64,000 nt of DNA from Tipula vernalis (GCA_958295665.1 OY282558.1:28293045-28357044), one strand, 5' to 3'; positions 12,297 through 25,939 are shown, numbered from the stretch's first letter. Numbers and translations: made by a program. Notes: generated by a model not told the origin, from the sequence alone.

Positions 12297-13400
12297 TTAA
12301 TATTTTGTTGGACCGCCATTTGCTTCTATTACAACGATACACCTCTGATTCATTGACTTTGATAAATTTTTCAAAGTCGTAGAAGGTATGGATTCCCAAA
12401 TCGTCATCAATAAACTTTTTAAAGCTTGAATTTATTCTGGGCGCTTTCTTGCTACTTCTAACTTCATTATAGACCAAATATTTTCTATGGGATTTAAGCC
12501 TGGACTGTACGGGGGCCAGCGCAACACATCGATATTTTTTTCTGGGAAGTACCTTTTTACGAAAAAAAAACAAGTTTTTAACAAATTATTTATGTTTATC
12601 TGAAATCCCATTTTTCTATCTATAATTCAAAATTAATAACTCATAACTTTGGCGGTATGGCACGGAGCGTTGTCCTGTTGGAAAATAAATCTGCAAGTTT
12701 CGCCAAAAAGCTTTAACACAGAAGGCTCAAATTCGTTATGTAGGACCTGCAGATAAACAGCTGCTGTAATTTTGGAATTAAGGAAGCACAATCGACCGGT
12801 TTCATTTCCTGAAAAGCAACCCCAGACCATAACTCCTTCATTTTTCGGTGGAAGTCTTAAAAGACATTCGTTGCTAAGCCTCTCGCGAGATTCAATCCTT
12901 ACGAGAATTCTTCCATCTCCAACATGCAGCTTGAATTTTGTTCATCGGAGAAAATCACTTCATTCCACATCTCTTGAGTTCAAGAAACATGCTCCTGGGC
13001 CCATAGCAAACGTTTTTTTTTCACTCATAATGTCAGGTCAACTCAGGCTTCTGGACTGGTTTAAGTGCTCTCAAACCAGCTTTAACAAGTCTTTTTCTCA
13101 CTAAGCTGGCTGAAATTTGTTTTCCCGTTGCTCGATCAAGATCCCCTCTTATGTCCGATAAAGTTTTAAAACGGTTCCGACGACATTGTAATATTAAAAA
13201 ATGATCTACCACTGGCGTTGTCTTTCTGGGCCTCCCAGAGCCTTTCTTTGTTTGTGTACTGCCCATCGCTTGCATTTTTTAACATTCCACACGACAGTAC
13301 TTTTAAAAATGTTTAATCTTTCTGCTATTTCACGCGAGGTTAAATTTTCTCGCGCCAAACTCAACATATTGCTTTTACACTGCTCACTAACTTTTCCCAT
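12297..13400 (-). pseudogene. Tc1-like transposase, frameshifted
   Basis: The start at 13400 is a good ATG. The first frame gives an N-terminal helix-turn-helix ('LTSREIAERLNIFKSTV'). After a frameshift, 'GSGRPRKTTPVVD' (the GRPR linker) and a second helix-turn-helix follow. Catalytic pieces in changing frames: 'VIFSDEQN' (first Asp) near 12950, 'FIFQQDNAPCHTA' (second Asp) near 12660-12690, and 'WPPYSPGLNPIENIWS' (third acidic residue Glu) near 12490-12530. The usual SPD is SPG here. The end is 'NGGPTKY' and a stop at 12297. At least three frame changes and several stops make it inactive. Roughly 340 codons would be full length for the family. Confidence 0.9.
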
Positions 13401-13957
13401 TTTTTAAACGAAAATTGCACTTTATTCTTTATTTGACTAGGGTCACCTACAGAATAACTTAATCTTACAAAATATGCACTCAATAAAATACTTTCAGGCA
13501 ATAAAACATATGCACCCTAATTACGGCCAAGAATGGTAGGCGTAAAATAAACTAATTGCTTGCCCAATTTTTTTACACGGCAGTTGCTGGGTTGTACCGC
13601 CGTAATAGAGGCAAAAGGCGGTTCAACAAAATATTAATACTGAAGATAGAATTTCCACAAACCAATAAAATACAAAAAAAAAGTGTTTATTTTATTCCAT
13701 TACTTCCACGCCCTTAAGTGTCAAATGGGATATTTTGAATATTTTAGCAATTTATCGATTTTGCCCCCTAAATTGTAAGTATTTTTCATTTTTTTTTTTA
13801 AATGAGTCATAAATTTATTTAAAATAAAACATTAACTCAATTATAATTAATATTATTTTGTACAATCACAAAACACCAACAGTTTTCACTTACTTAAAAA
13901 TAACAAAACCAAACTTTTTATTTTTGAATTTATTTACTTTTATTTATTTAAAATTAC

Positions 13958-13992
13958 AACTAGTTTCGATCTTGTAAAGATCATCTACAGGT
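13958..13992 (-). ncRNA. Hammerhead-ribozyme-like motif, probably inactive
   Basis: On the minus strand the end of the left terminal arm reads 'CCTGTAGAT', then the perfect 6-bp hairpin GATCTT-TAC-AAGATC, then 'GAAACTAGT'. This has the order of a hammerhead core: C-U-G-A-N-G-A, stem II, G-A-A-A. Here position A6 is U and one extra U precedes stem II. Hammerhead motifs in the terminal repeats of Penelope-like elements are established. The two departures from the core suggest a decayed ribozyme. The right arm keeps only the 'aagatcgaaa' half (14657-14666). Confidence 0.4.
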
Positions 13993-14248
13993 AATTTTTT
14001 GCAATTAAAAAACTAAAGTAAAAACGACTCTTATATATACAAAAATTTTGTTTAACAGGTAAAATATAAAAATAAAAAAAATATAAAAAGGACTCATATA
14101 TAAAAATAATAAAAAAAAAAAAAAGAAAAAAAAAGAAAAAAAAAGAAAACGGAGGCAGACAAACCCACAAATTTAATTAAAAAATGAGGGGTGTTGCGCT
14201 TGTTATGGTTAATTTTAAAAGTTATTTTAAATAAGGGGGAATTAATTT

Positions 14249-14686
14249 TTGCATGAGGAGGTTAAATTTATTCAGAACGCGCCCGTAGCCAATGGGTATT
14301 CTACTCAATTTGCTGATAACATTATCAACAAGCACAAAGCCAAGCACATCAAATCATCACTCACCACATTACAACCAGCCATGGAAACGGTGAATACTAC
14401 TAGAGTCAGCGTTCCATACTTTCCGGATATCACCAATAAACTTCAGCGCGTCTTCCACAAACACAACATAGAACTTGTCACCCGTCCATCAACAACCATC
14501 AAAAAGGATTTAAACAACTTTAAAGATAAGGTAACACAAGACTTACGGTCTGGAATTTACCAAAATAAATGTTCTAATTGCCAGGACACCTACATCGGCC
14601 AGACTTCGAGAGATTTCAGCACCAGGCTTAAAGAACATGAAAAAGCCAACTGGAATAAGATCGAAAGTAGTTGTAATTTTAAATAA
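14249..14686 (+). pseudogene. Penelope-like GIY-YIG endonuclease C-terminal fragment
   Basis: 145 open codons encode the linker and endonuclease end of a Penelope-like protein. 'ANGYSTQFADNIINKH' (residues about 14-29) is typical of the RT-to-endonuclease linker. 'VPYFPDITNKLQRVFHKHNI' (about 55-75) follows. Then comes 'SGIYQNKCSNCQDTYIGQTS' with the GIY and YIG motifs and the CxxC pair characteristic of the Penelope endonuclease, followed by 'RDFSTRLKEH' with the conserved Arg and Glu. After 'KEHEKA' the frame runs straight into the terminal arm (from 14657), so the last part of the domain is missing and the stop lies in the arm. The RT domain upstream (normally some 600 residues) is absent. 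The chosen ATG may not be a natural start. Confidence 0.88.
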
Positions 14687-14938
14687 ATAAAAGTAAATAA
14701 ATTCAAAAATAAAAAGTTTGGTTTTTTTATTTTTAAGTAAGTGAAAACTGTTGGTGTTTTGTGATTGTACAAAATAATATTAATTATAAAAAGATCACTT
14801 ACGTCACTACGCTTCAAAAAATTTTTTTTTTAAAAAAATGTTTTATATTAACTCAATTGCTTTCAAAAGTTTTGTAATTTTAGCAAAACAAAATCCAATT
14901 TGTAATAAAATATATTTGCCCAATTTTTTTTCCAAGCA

Positions 14939-14941
<3 letters not shown>

Positions 14942-15007
<66 letters not shown>
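14942..15007. repeat. (AT)n microsatellite abutting the Tc1 end
   Basis: About 65 bp of AT repeat begin exactly at the right terminus of the Tc1-like element. Confidence 0.95.
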
Positions 15008-15015
<8 letters not shown>

Positions 15016-15102
15016 GAGTATATATACTTTATTTGTTTTTGGTGCATATGGTGCATATACACTAGTACATAGAACTAGTCCACACTTACGTGTTACCTCA
15101 TA

Positions 15103-15900
15103 TTGGGTGTGTGAATATGACTCCGACCTTTTTTGTTAAAATAAAACACATTTGCTTGTTTAGAAAATGAAAGAAATATTTATTGAAAGTATGCTCCATT
15201 TGCAGCTAGAATTTTCCCCCATTTTTCAGGCAGTTTACGGATTCCCTCTCTGAAAAAATCTTGGTCTTTGGAGGCGATCCAATCATTAAGCCATTTTTCG
15301 ATCTCTGCGCGAGAACTGAACCGCTGTTCAGAAAGAGACGACTGCATCGACCGGAATAAGTAGTAATCTGAAGGAGCTATGTCTGGTGAATACGGCGGGT
15401 GGGATAGAACTTCCCCGTCATGTCCTTGTAAATAATTGTTCACAACGTTTGGAACATGTGGTTTTACATTGTCATGCTGGAAAATTAATTTGTTGTGTCT
15501 ATTCACCCATTCTGGTCGTTTTTCCTCTATAGCTCGCTTCAAACGTATTAGTTGTTGTCGGTACACATCGCCATTGATAGTTTCACCTGATTCCAGCAGT
15601 TCATAATATACCACACCTTTCTGATCCCACCAGATACAGAGCATAACCTTATTGCAATGGATATCTCGCTTTGGTTGCGATGGGCCAGCTTCACCACGAT
15701 TCACCCAAGATTTTTGGCGTTTGAGATTCTCATAATAAATCCATTTTTCATGTCCAGTAACTATCTGATGCAGAAAACCTTTTCTTTGTTGTCTTTGAAT
15801 CAGTATTTCACAAATGGTTTTTCGACGTTCGAGGTCTCTTTCTTTTAATTCATGTGGAACCCAGTGTTTAGCTTTTATACAAACCATACATTTATGACCA
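15103..15900 (-). mobile_element. 5'-truncated mauritiana-type mariner
   Basis: The 3' end is a mariner-type terminal repeat beginning 'TTGGGTGTGTGAATATGACT' right after a TA at 15101-15102. The transposase tail starts about 75 bp in. No matching inverted repeat was found beyond 15900, and the first hundred or so codons are absent, so one end is lost. Confidence 0.8.
15180..15887 (-). pseudogene. Mariner transposase C-terminal two-thirds, catalytic Asp to His
   Basis: 235 codons without a stop. 'WVPHEL' (residues 9-14) is the signature just before the catalytic core. 'VTGHEKWIYY' should carry the first catalytic Asp (VTGDEKW), but codon 46 (15750-15752) is CAT, His, one base from GAT. The second Asp is D139 in 'IFQHDN' and the third is D174 in 'YSPDIAPSDYYLF'. 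Spacing of 34 residues fits mariner DD34D. Wording such as 'MLCIWWDQKGVVYYELL' and 'KLPEKWGKILAANG' is closest to the mauritiana subfamily, from knowledge of the family. The N-terminal helix-turn-helix region is missing. Two independent defects, truncation and the D46H change, argue that it cannot transpose. The first ATG is simply the first in the surviving part. Confidence 0.93.
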
Positions 15901-18253
15901 TGACCAATAAATTTATTTTTAATAAACTTATTGTATTAATTATAGAAGTAATCAAATGATAGCCTTAACGATATCCGTTTTAAAATTATGAAAGGAACAT
16001 CCAAATAGACCAAAGATACAAAAGTAATCGTTATGATTCTGTTGCAATCTCGATACTGGGTTTGCAAAACCAAGGTTTGACCTTGAGAAAGACGCAAAAT
16101 ATAACTTTTCAGTTCTAACCATTTAAGACGGTTCATACAAATTAAGACCTCAAAGATGATGCTTCACACAAATTATTGACCAACTTAAAAAAAAGGGTCT
16201 CATCAGGTAACAGTCTTGTGGCTTCAAGCGACTGCAATTTAAACATTTTAATTCAATCGACATAATTATTATGACTGCTAAATGGTATATATTTATACAT
16301 TATGAAGGTACTGTACTCTCTGAATTTGGGCTTTGTAAATCTCGTAATAAGGATTCCATATCAGGCTACAGTATTCCAGATAACTGTGACATAAACTTTG
16401 GTATAAAGTAATAATAATAATGCTGAATTTTTATATTCTGCTTTGGACAGATCTGAAATTTGTAATATTTTTTTATTACTTTTAGAACGTAGAATATCTG
16501 TTTAGGATACTCGTCATCGTTTACTTTAATATAGTATTTTTTAAACCGAAGTAAATCGCACATTATACCATAAACCAAATGATAGTTACTATATATAATT
16601 AACCGTTGTTTATCCAGAAAACATTTATACAATGTTATTTGACTCACTAATAAAACAAATAGATGCTGAAAATGCTGAAATTAAATTTAAAAATGCTTAA
16701 CCTTTCTCAATGTTTCTGATATATTTAAACTAACACAGCAGTTTGCATTTTAGGTGCAGTATTCAACATATGCTGATAAAAATCGAATATCAAAAACAAA
16801 AAAAGGAAATAAATTTAAAAGATTTAGACGTAAGAACCGAATAGTCTATGATTGTACATATATAAAAACTTCTGAAGGAAACCATAATTAATATTTCTTT
16901 TAACGTCTACCTTTTTCCTTTTTTATGAAATTTTAAATTTGTTTCGGTGGCAAGATGATTTTTTTTGGCGTTACTGAGAATTTGGATAATAAATTCTGTA
17001 GCAGCGCGGCTCGAAAAGCGCAACATTGAAGTATATTTATAATCGTAATAAAATATTATAAAATGTTTTTTATTTATTTATTGGTGGTGATTGGCGAATA
17101 TAAGTAAATTTTAATTGATTTTTGGGTATTAGCTATAAAATTTACTATGGTCCATAAAACACATTTAATGAATTACATGAAAATTTAATTAGTGTTAACA
17201 ATCAAAACTGAACGCAACTTATTAAGGCTACTTCAGATCCAAATTTAAGATTTATGACAGTTACATGTATTAACATTTATTGGACATAGACTTAAAAAAT
17301 AGGAGAAATTATCCCACTTTTAGCAATTCAAAATAAAATGTCTTAATATATTCATGTAAGAGCTAGGAATGCAATTTAGCCTTTTTTTAACAAAATTATA
17401 AATCAAGAATTTATTTTTTCTCACAAATTCACATTTAAACTTTATTATTATTTTAATATTTTGGCATTCATTTAAACAAATTAAAATTAATTATTTACTA
17501 TACATCGTTAATTTTATATAATGCACAAATTCTTTTGTATACTATACCCAACTTACATGAAAGTTTAATTTTTTAAAAACCTTATAAAATCATTACACTA
17601 TACTTTAAATTTAATATATTATACATTAAATAAATAAAAATAATTTAAGATGCACTTAACATGTTAAAAATCTAGTCTTGATTAAAATATTATTAGAATT
17701 CCATCCTTAATAAGCGATAAAAAAAAGAATTGCATATCATATATACAATTCTTTTGTTTTATTTTAACTAAGACTACTTCTAGTTAAAATCCTATTTTTG
17801 TATGCGTGAAATTGAAAATTCTTTATATGTATTAAAGTATTTATATTGTTAAATTCGCGCTAATTTATGATTTACCAACAATTTTTTAACTATACACTAC
17901 TGTCTATTTCTTATATTTTTATTTTTATAAGCTTGTATAATAAATTTATATTCTCTGCAGAGTTTGTTGGTGTCAGTTTTAAAATTAATGTTTTTCGCTG
18001 GATCTAAGCTAATACAGGCAGATTCCAGGATTAGCCTGGATTTTCCCCATTTCTCGTGGTAAATTATTTTTGTACAATCACATAAATGAGAAATAATAGA
18101 ACTCGAAACCGTATCACAATAATCAAAACAATTTACCAACACTATATGTACTCCCGACGTTATAAGATAAACATGCCATACTTAACTTTTGATTTTATGT
18201 ATTTACACAAATTAACATGTGATGTTTATTGACACAAATTTAATTAACTTACA

Positions 18254-18257
<4 letters not shown>
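15901..18257. other. AT-rich stretch without recognised genes
   Basis: Open frames near 15936-16136, 16366-16647 and 17897-18142 (all -) have no domain signature. Nothing resembling an RNA gene or a transposon end was seen. Confidence 0.45.

Positions 18258-18338
<81 letters not shown>
18258..18338. repeat. (AT)n microsatellite
   Basis: About 80 bp of uninterrupted AT repeat. Confidence 0.97.
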
Positions 18339-21368
<3,030 letters not shown>

Positions 21369-21507
21369 TAATACCCTAGACAGACTGTAGTTTAATAAAT
21401 CTGATTTAGCTAAACTAGTTTAAGTATTATTTGTCAAAACAAAGGGATTAGCTAAAATCGATTTCACTAAATCGGTTTTATTAAATCGCAGTGTGTCTAG
21501 GATATTA
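21369..21507 (+). mobile_element. MITE, family 'CCCTAGACAGACTG', copy 1
   Basis: 139 bp with terminal inverted repeats 'taataccctagacagactg' and 'cagtgtgtctaggatatta'. The interior has 'gatttagctaaactagttta' and 'caaagggattagctaaaatc', both shared with copy 2. It is non-coding. TA at both ends would fit a TA target duplication, but the TA may also be part of the repeat. Confidence 0.8.
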
Positions 21508-21670
21508 CGCTCAATGCGTAGTATGATTTTAAAATTTAAAAAAAAAAAAAATTAAAAATGTATTTGAAAGAAGAACGGTAAAATTAAAAATGATTATAGC
21601 AATCATGATTCAGAATAAAAAAATTCTATCAAAACAAATCGGTTAATTAGTTATAATAGCCCAGAGTTTA

Positions 21671-21838
21671 TAATACCCTAGACACACTGCGATTTAATAA
21701 ATCCGATTTAGTAAATTTTTCGAGATTAGTCGCAGTGTGTCAACTTCGATTTTAGCTAATCCCTTTGTTTTTCCATAGATTACTTAAACTAGTTTAGCTA
21801 AATCGGATTTAATAAACCACAGTCTGTCTAGGGTATTA
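21671..21838 (-). mobile_element. MITE, family 'CCCTAGACAGACTG', copy 2, inverted
   Basis: The reverse complement of this 168-bp segment aligns with 21369-21507 end to end. It carries about 35 extra bp that include an inner 'gacacactgcgactaat' duplicating part of the terminal repeat. The two copies point toward each other across 163 bp and could form a large stem-loop. A degraded third copy is at 44829-44912. Confidence 0.8.
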
Positions 21839-22198
21839 CACAAATTCGGCGTTTCTTTTAGTTGAAAATGGTTTGTAATATGGTTTGTGCTTTAGTGGTA
21901 ACGCAATGGTCTAGAGTTGTAGTAAGCCATGAGAATTTTCCGGTAAAAAATTGTTTTCCTGTCATAAACTTCATAGCATGCTATGTTTGAAGAAATAAAA
22001 CAATATAACATTGAAAATTAAATAAAGGTACTTACGTAGGATGTGGCTTAGTAGTAGCGTATTGGGCTAGAGCGGCTAAGGTCTGGGTTTCGATTGTGCT
22101 TTAAGGCATTTTAGTTTTGTTTTTTCAATTTATATATATTTCTTTTTTTTTGAAGAAAAGCATAGCTCCAGCTGTTTGTCGGTCTGTAAGTTTTTTGT

Positions 22199-22243
22199 GT
22201 GATGCACCAACACATGTAAATCACAAGTGATGCACCAACACAT
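22199..22243. repeat. 17-bp direct repeat, 28-bp period
   Basis: 'gtgatgcaccaacacat' occurs at 22199-22215 and 22227-22243 without mismatch. It could be a small tandem duplication or a target-site-like repeat around an 11-bp insert. Confidence 0.7.
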
Positions 22244-22393
22244 AGGAACAACCCTTAGAAAAAAAAAATAAAAGACATACACAGCTGTTCTGGATGGTAT
22301 AGTGCATTGTATAATATAATGTCTCGTTTATGTAATTATCTCGAAGTTTTATATAACAGTAATATGTTTCTCTGGTTATGTTAACCAGAACCA

Positions 22394-22482
22394 TGTTGTA
22401 ATGAGCCTATGCTCAAAATAGAGTGGACACGCTTATACAAATTTATAAGATTAAATCAATTAATCAATAAAACAATAAATCA
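22394..22482 (+). repeat. Probable LINE 3' terminus, second copy
   Basis: It shares 'atgctcaaaatagagtg' and the preceding 'aatgagc' with 9900-9950, and ends in an A/T-rich tail with 'aatcaat' and 'aataaaac' runs. No coding part is attached. Confidence 0.4.
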
Positions 22483-22495
22483 TTAAACCATGTGG

Positions 22496-22605
22496 GCTAC
22501 AAACTGACCGACATAAAAATACACCAATAGCCCCCCACCACTTTTCGAAACCCAATTTTTCGGGCCCAAGGACACTAAAAATTTTAAGGTCATAAAACAA
22601 CATTG
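22496..22605. repeat. Interspersed repeat 'ttcgaaacccaattttt', copy 1
   Basis: The order 'ctgaccgac', 'ttcgaaaccca', 'tttttcggg', 'ctaaaaattt', 'aaggtc' recurs at 23270-23390 as 'ctaacagacagacagac', 'ttcgaaaccca', 'ttttttgga', 'taaaaatct', 'aaggtc'. It is non-coding and resembles the untranslated tail of some transposable element, unassigned. Confidence 0.45.
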
Positions 22606-22960
22606 ATTGATTGATATTGATTGCAGTGTACGATCAAGTCTAGAAGACCCTATCTGTCTCCCGCCGGATGAAGCCGGGGGCTAACCGTACACCCACATTA
22701 CATATAACAATACCGAAGGATAGGTAGGAAAGGGAATGTTAATATTATAGACTCGACCCGGTTACAACAGGTGTCTGTAGTCGATAGTTACTGTTTTAAG
22801 TAACAATTTATGATAAATTAGTTAGCATAAACAACACAATTTAACCTGGATGCTTGTTTCTCAGGGAGCCTTTGCCGGTTTTACTCAGGTAATCCAATCA
22901 CTAAATCTAAATTAGGACTTAATTTATTATAATTATTAGTGTATTACATTATTTTTTTTT
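22606..22960 (-). repeat. Retroposon-like repeat, copy 2
   Basis: This is the same family as 264-590, again beginning with a 'ttgattgatattgatt' run that on the minus strand is the 3' tail. The GC-rich part 'ctcccgccggatgaagccgg' (about 22656-22675) is unlike its surroundings. 'gactcgacccggttaca' is conserved between copies. Confidence 0.6.
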
Positions 22961-23269
22961 TTGTTTTTTATTTCACTATTTCCCTATTTCACTATTTTTT
23001 CCATCGGTGGTTGGAGGCGAGGGCGAGATTTTGTTCCATCATCATGTTCCCATGATCATGTTCCCACCCAAATTTATACTAAACTAACTATAGCAAATGT
23101 TGCTTGACGTTGTTGCTGAAGTGGTTGCGTCTCTTCTTTGTTGTCTACAAGGTCGAAAATTAATATGTAAATTTTTTTATTTTGTTTATTTTTTTAATAA
23201 TTTTTTTATTGTTTGGAAATATTTTGCTTCTATTAATTTTCTATTTAGAGAGGACAAATACTAACCGAC

Positions 23270-23390
23270 TAACAGACAGACAGACACCATTTCGAAACCC
23301 ACTTTTTTGGACTTAGGGTACCTCAAAACAGATAAATCTCTAAAAATCTCAAGGTCCAAAATTTGCATGATACTTTATTTTACTTACAAA
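23270..23390. repeat. Interspersed repeat 'ttcgaaacccac', copy 2
   Basis: This is the partner of 22496-22605. It includes a short (acag)n run at about 23272-23287. Confidence 0.4.
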
Positions 23391-23659
23391 AGAAAGTTAA
23401 AGAGAAAAATTAGGAATGTTGAATTTCAGTGTTATTTAGAATTTTGGAATCCCGAAAACTCAAGCAACTAATGGGAACTTAGTTTTGAAATTGTGTTTTG
23501 TATTAATTGTGTTCCCATATACATATGCTGGCGAGCCAAATAAAGAAAAACTATTTTATGCTTTTCAATTTATTGCATTAGAAAATCCTTGAATAACAAA
23601 ATTAACCGTTATTAATTTAACCTATCTTTCCATAATTCAAAATATCGAAAAAAAATTTA

Positions 23660-23880
23660 CAATGTCACTATGGCCATCACAAAGCCCGGATTTAAATCCG
23701 ATCGAGAAATTGCGGGCAATTCTCAAAAGGCGCTTGCGAGATTAAGAATAACCCCTAAAATCTATCGATGAGCTATGGGGCCCAATAAGCGCTGAACGGT
23801 TAAAAATTCCATCCCCTATAATTGATTGAGTAACTATTTGGTAGAAAGCATGCCAAGAAGAGTAGCAAGCGGGATTATGG
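23660..23880 (+). pseudogene. Tc1-like transposase C-terminal scrap
   Basis: 'LWPSQSPDLNPIEKL' with the third catalytic Glu in PIE is followed by 'AILKRRLRD', a stop, 'PLKSIDELWGPISAERLKIP', further stops and a last 'KACQEE'. This is the usual end of a Tc1-type transposase of about 340 residues. It has at least four in-frame stops. The sequence differs from the Tc1 element at 12-15 kb (SPDLNPIEKL against SPGLNPIENIW), so it is another family. No terminal repeat was found. Confidence 0.85.
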
Positions 23881-23984
23881 AAAAATACTAATTAACTGTT
23901 GTATTATACCCCAAAAATGGATCCGTGCAAAATTGGAAGAATGTTCACTATTGAATTTTTTGTTTGATTTGAATTGTGTTGTCA

Positions 23985-24175
23985 TTGTATTGTCTTAAAT
24001 TACTAACTAGCTGTTTGTAACCGGGCCGATTCTGGCATTACCAATTAACCTATCCAGCCCTTCGGTTTTGTTGTATGTTAGCGGGTTTACCATGGGCCTC
24101 GGTCTTCAAATTACGGAAGATCTTGCTTAATGCTTGTCATTGTCTAAGTTAATTTGCAATAAAGTGATTGTATAC
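23985..24175 (+). repeat. Retroposon-like repeat, copy 3
   Basis: 'tgtaaccgggccga', 'aacctatccagcccttcggt' and 'aagatcttgcttaatgcttg' match the minus strand of 264-590. It lacks the (TCAA)n tail and ends in 'tttgcaataaa'. It is shorter than the other two copies. Confidence 0.55.
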
Positions 24176-25485
24176 AACATGCTGGTACATATTTATTTGT
24201 TCTTTTTGTTATGCATGACAAATGCTAAATCTTTTATGACAACTAGAGGAAAACTTTTATTACTCTATGAGGATAACTTTGCCACTATATGAAGTATTTT
24301 CTATTTACCGGATGGATGAAACGATCCTATGAGGGTTAAAGCGGATTCCTACCGATATTTGCGATTTAATTAACTAGGTTGTTGTACACAAGTTGACAAA
24401 CTGTCCGTGTCGGTATCAATATTTGTTCAAAATTCTTAAGCAATTTAAATATAAAGGGCTAGTCAACGAATGCGAAAAGAAAGAACCTTAAGAATTTTAC
24501 GAAATTATCTCCTTAATTATCTCCTTAAAATCTATTTGAAAATCTTACCACTGAATTCGTAAAGATATAAATAGAAAAACACATCAAAATGCATTTATCT
24601 ACCGGCGATATCGTCTTGGTAACAACAAGAGGGTCAGCGACAGACGACAAAATGAAATAGCTTAACAAACAACATAACCTTAAATATCTCAGTAGTTTCA
24701 TTAATATTTTTAAATGGTATTAAGAAAATTATAAATTATGAAATTAAATTAAATTTGGCCATTTAATTTACGTGGTTTGTTGTTGAGGTAGCAAAAACTT
24801 AGGAATTGGATAATTAGGATAGGAAATTCACGGCCAAAATTTTCAACTACCAATATAACGGCCAAAAACCAGTTCCAGGCGATAATATTGTCATCGCCAC
24901 CTACATACATACATTGCTTCTTTGGACATGCGTCGCCGTTTGTTGTTGTCGCTCTTGTCCTGTTTGGACCTTAATAGAACTTGACAAATACAGTAGTGAA
25001 ATTGTATCGTGAATAGTAAATTTATTAAAATTTTAATTATTTAAGGAAAGCTAGGAAAATTTGATGTATTCTGACATTTCCTACAGTTTACACGTTAAGT
25101 GACAGCTACATTAAAAGAAACTGTTCGAAAAGCTCTTTAAAGGTCGCTGGTCGGTAATATGCATTTTCTATTATACTTAATAGGTGTTACTGCCTCACTG
25201 GTTGATCCTTAACTTTTTCCGTTCTCGCATTTTGAAAGTTCAGAAATTGTCACCTCTATGTGTGAGTGGTGATCAACTTGACTGGGATACCCGGAGTTGG
25301 TCTTAAAATCGCCGGCCTTTACGAATTATAATTACCTAAACTGTTTTTCATATTTTAAACCAAAAAAACTGGTTACGCATTGGTATCTTTTATAGAAATA
25401 ATGATATCAAAATATTTTCCAATTAGTAATAAATGGTAGCCTAACCCAAATGATTCTATTATTATTGTAATCACACACTGGTGAA
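24176..25485. other. Stretch without recognised genes
   Basis: It contains somewhat GC-richer patches (24600-24650, 24840-24970, 25190-25320) but no open frame with a family motif. These patches may be old element debris. Confidence 0.4.
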
Positions 25486-25939
25486 ATAATAGTTATTTAT
25501 GGTACTAGTGAGTCAAGTAAGATATTATCTATGAAGGATTAGTTTTTTCGACGAAGCGAGCGTTGAGTAGGATGTTATGGCGAGTGAATAATATCTCTTT
25601 GCTTATGAGTGCCATACAACATTTTATCTGCTTTCGTTACATACATTTCTTAAACTAATAAAAATAGTTCCATTTTATGATTTAGAACTATTTTTGAAAC
25701 ACATTTTATAATATTTAGATATTGTTCGGTATATTGCTTTTCATGCGATGTTATTTTTTTGTGGATTATAAGGTTCATTGAAATAAATTTTAAATTAAGT
25801 CATCCCGAAAAGTATAACTTAATTTAAAATTTATTTTAATGAAATGTAATAACATGGAATATGTTACTAGTGTGGAAAGAGATATTATTCCATTCGGCTA
25901 ATATCTCACCTTGCTCACTAGTACCTTAAATATCTATTA
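25486..25939 (+). mobile_element. Symmetric MITE with ACTAGTGAG ends, copy 1
   Basis: The left end 'taatagttatttatggtact' then 'agtgag' faces the right end 'ctcactagtaccttaaatat' then 'ctatta' in inverted orientation. Inner inverted motifs such as 'gatattatc' and 'aatatctc' repeat the symmetry. About 450 bp, non-coding. A half-copy in opposite orientation is at 36390-36607. Confidence 0.65.

Larger units (their letters stand above)
13843..14846 (+). mobile_element. Penelope-like element, truncated, with inverted terminal arms
   Basis: The insertion is bounded by 'attaactcaatt' at 13831-13842 and 14847-14858, a perfect 12-bp target duplication in the Tc1 element. Inside, about 133 bp at 13841-13973 are the reverse complement of 14657-14789 (for example 'aacaccaacagttttcac' and 'gtgaaaactgttggtgtt'). 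Between them lie an A-rich stretch with (aaaaag)n-like runs (14110-14148) and the C-terminal coding end of a Penelope-like polyprotein. Inverted or tandem terminal repeats and heavy 5' truncation are usual for Penelope-like elements. No RT domain remains. Confidence 0.85.
12008..14941 (-). mobile_element. Tc1-like transposon split by a Penelope-like insertion
   Basis: Terminal inverted repeats begin 'CAGTGCTGGGGAAAAAAAA' at 12008 and, on the other strand, 'CAGTGCTTGGAAAAAAAAT' from 14941. Similarity continues for about 90 bp ('gcaaac', 'attacaaattgga', 'attacaaaacttttgaaag'). TA dinucleotides flank both ends (12006-12007, 14942-14943). On the right the flanking TA belongs to an (AT)n tract, so the element landed in or beside a TA-rich target. 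Without the 1-kb insertion at 13843-14858 the element would be about 1.9 kb, normal for Tc1. A solitary copy of the same end lies at 27386. Confidence 0.88.

Noticed and set aside
13985..14170. Phe-rich open frame on the minus strand
   Set aside because: It is a product of the A-rich interior of the Penelope-like element and reads low-complexity Phe/Ile.
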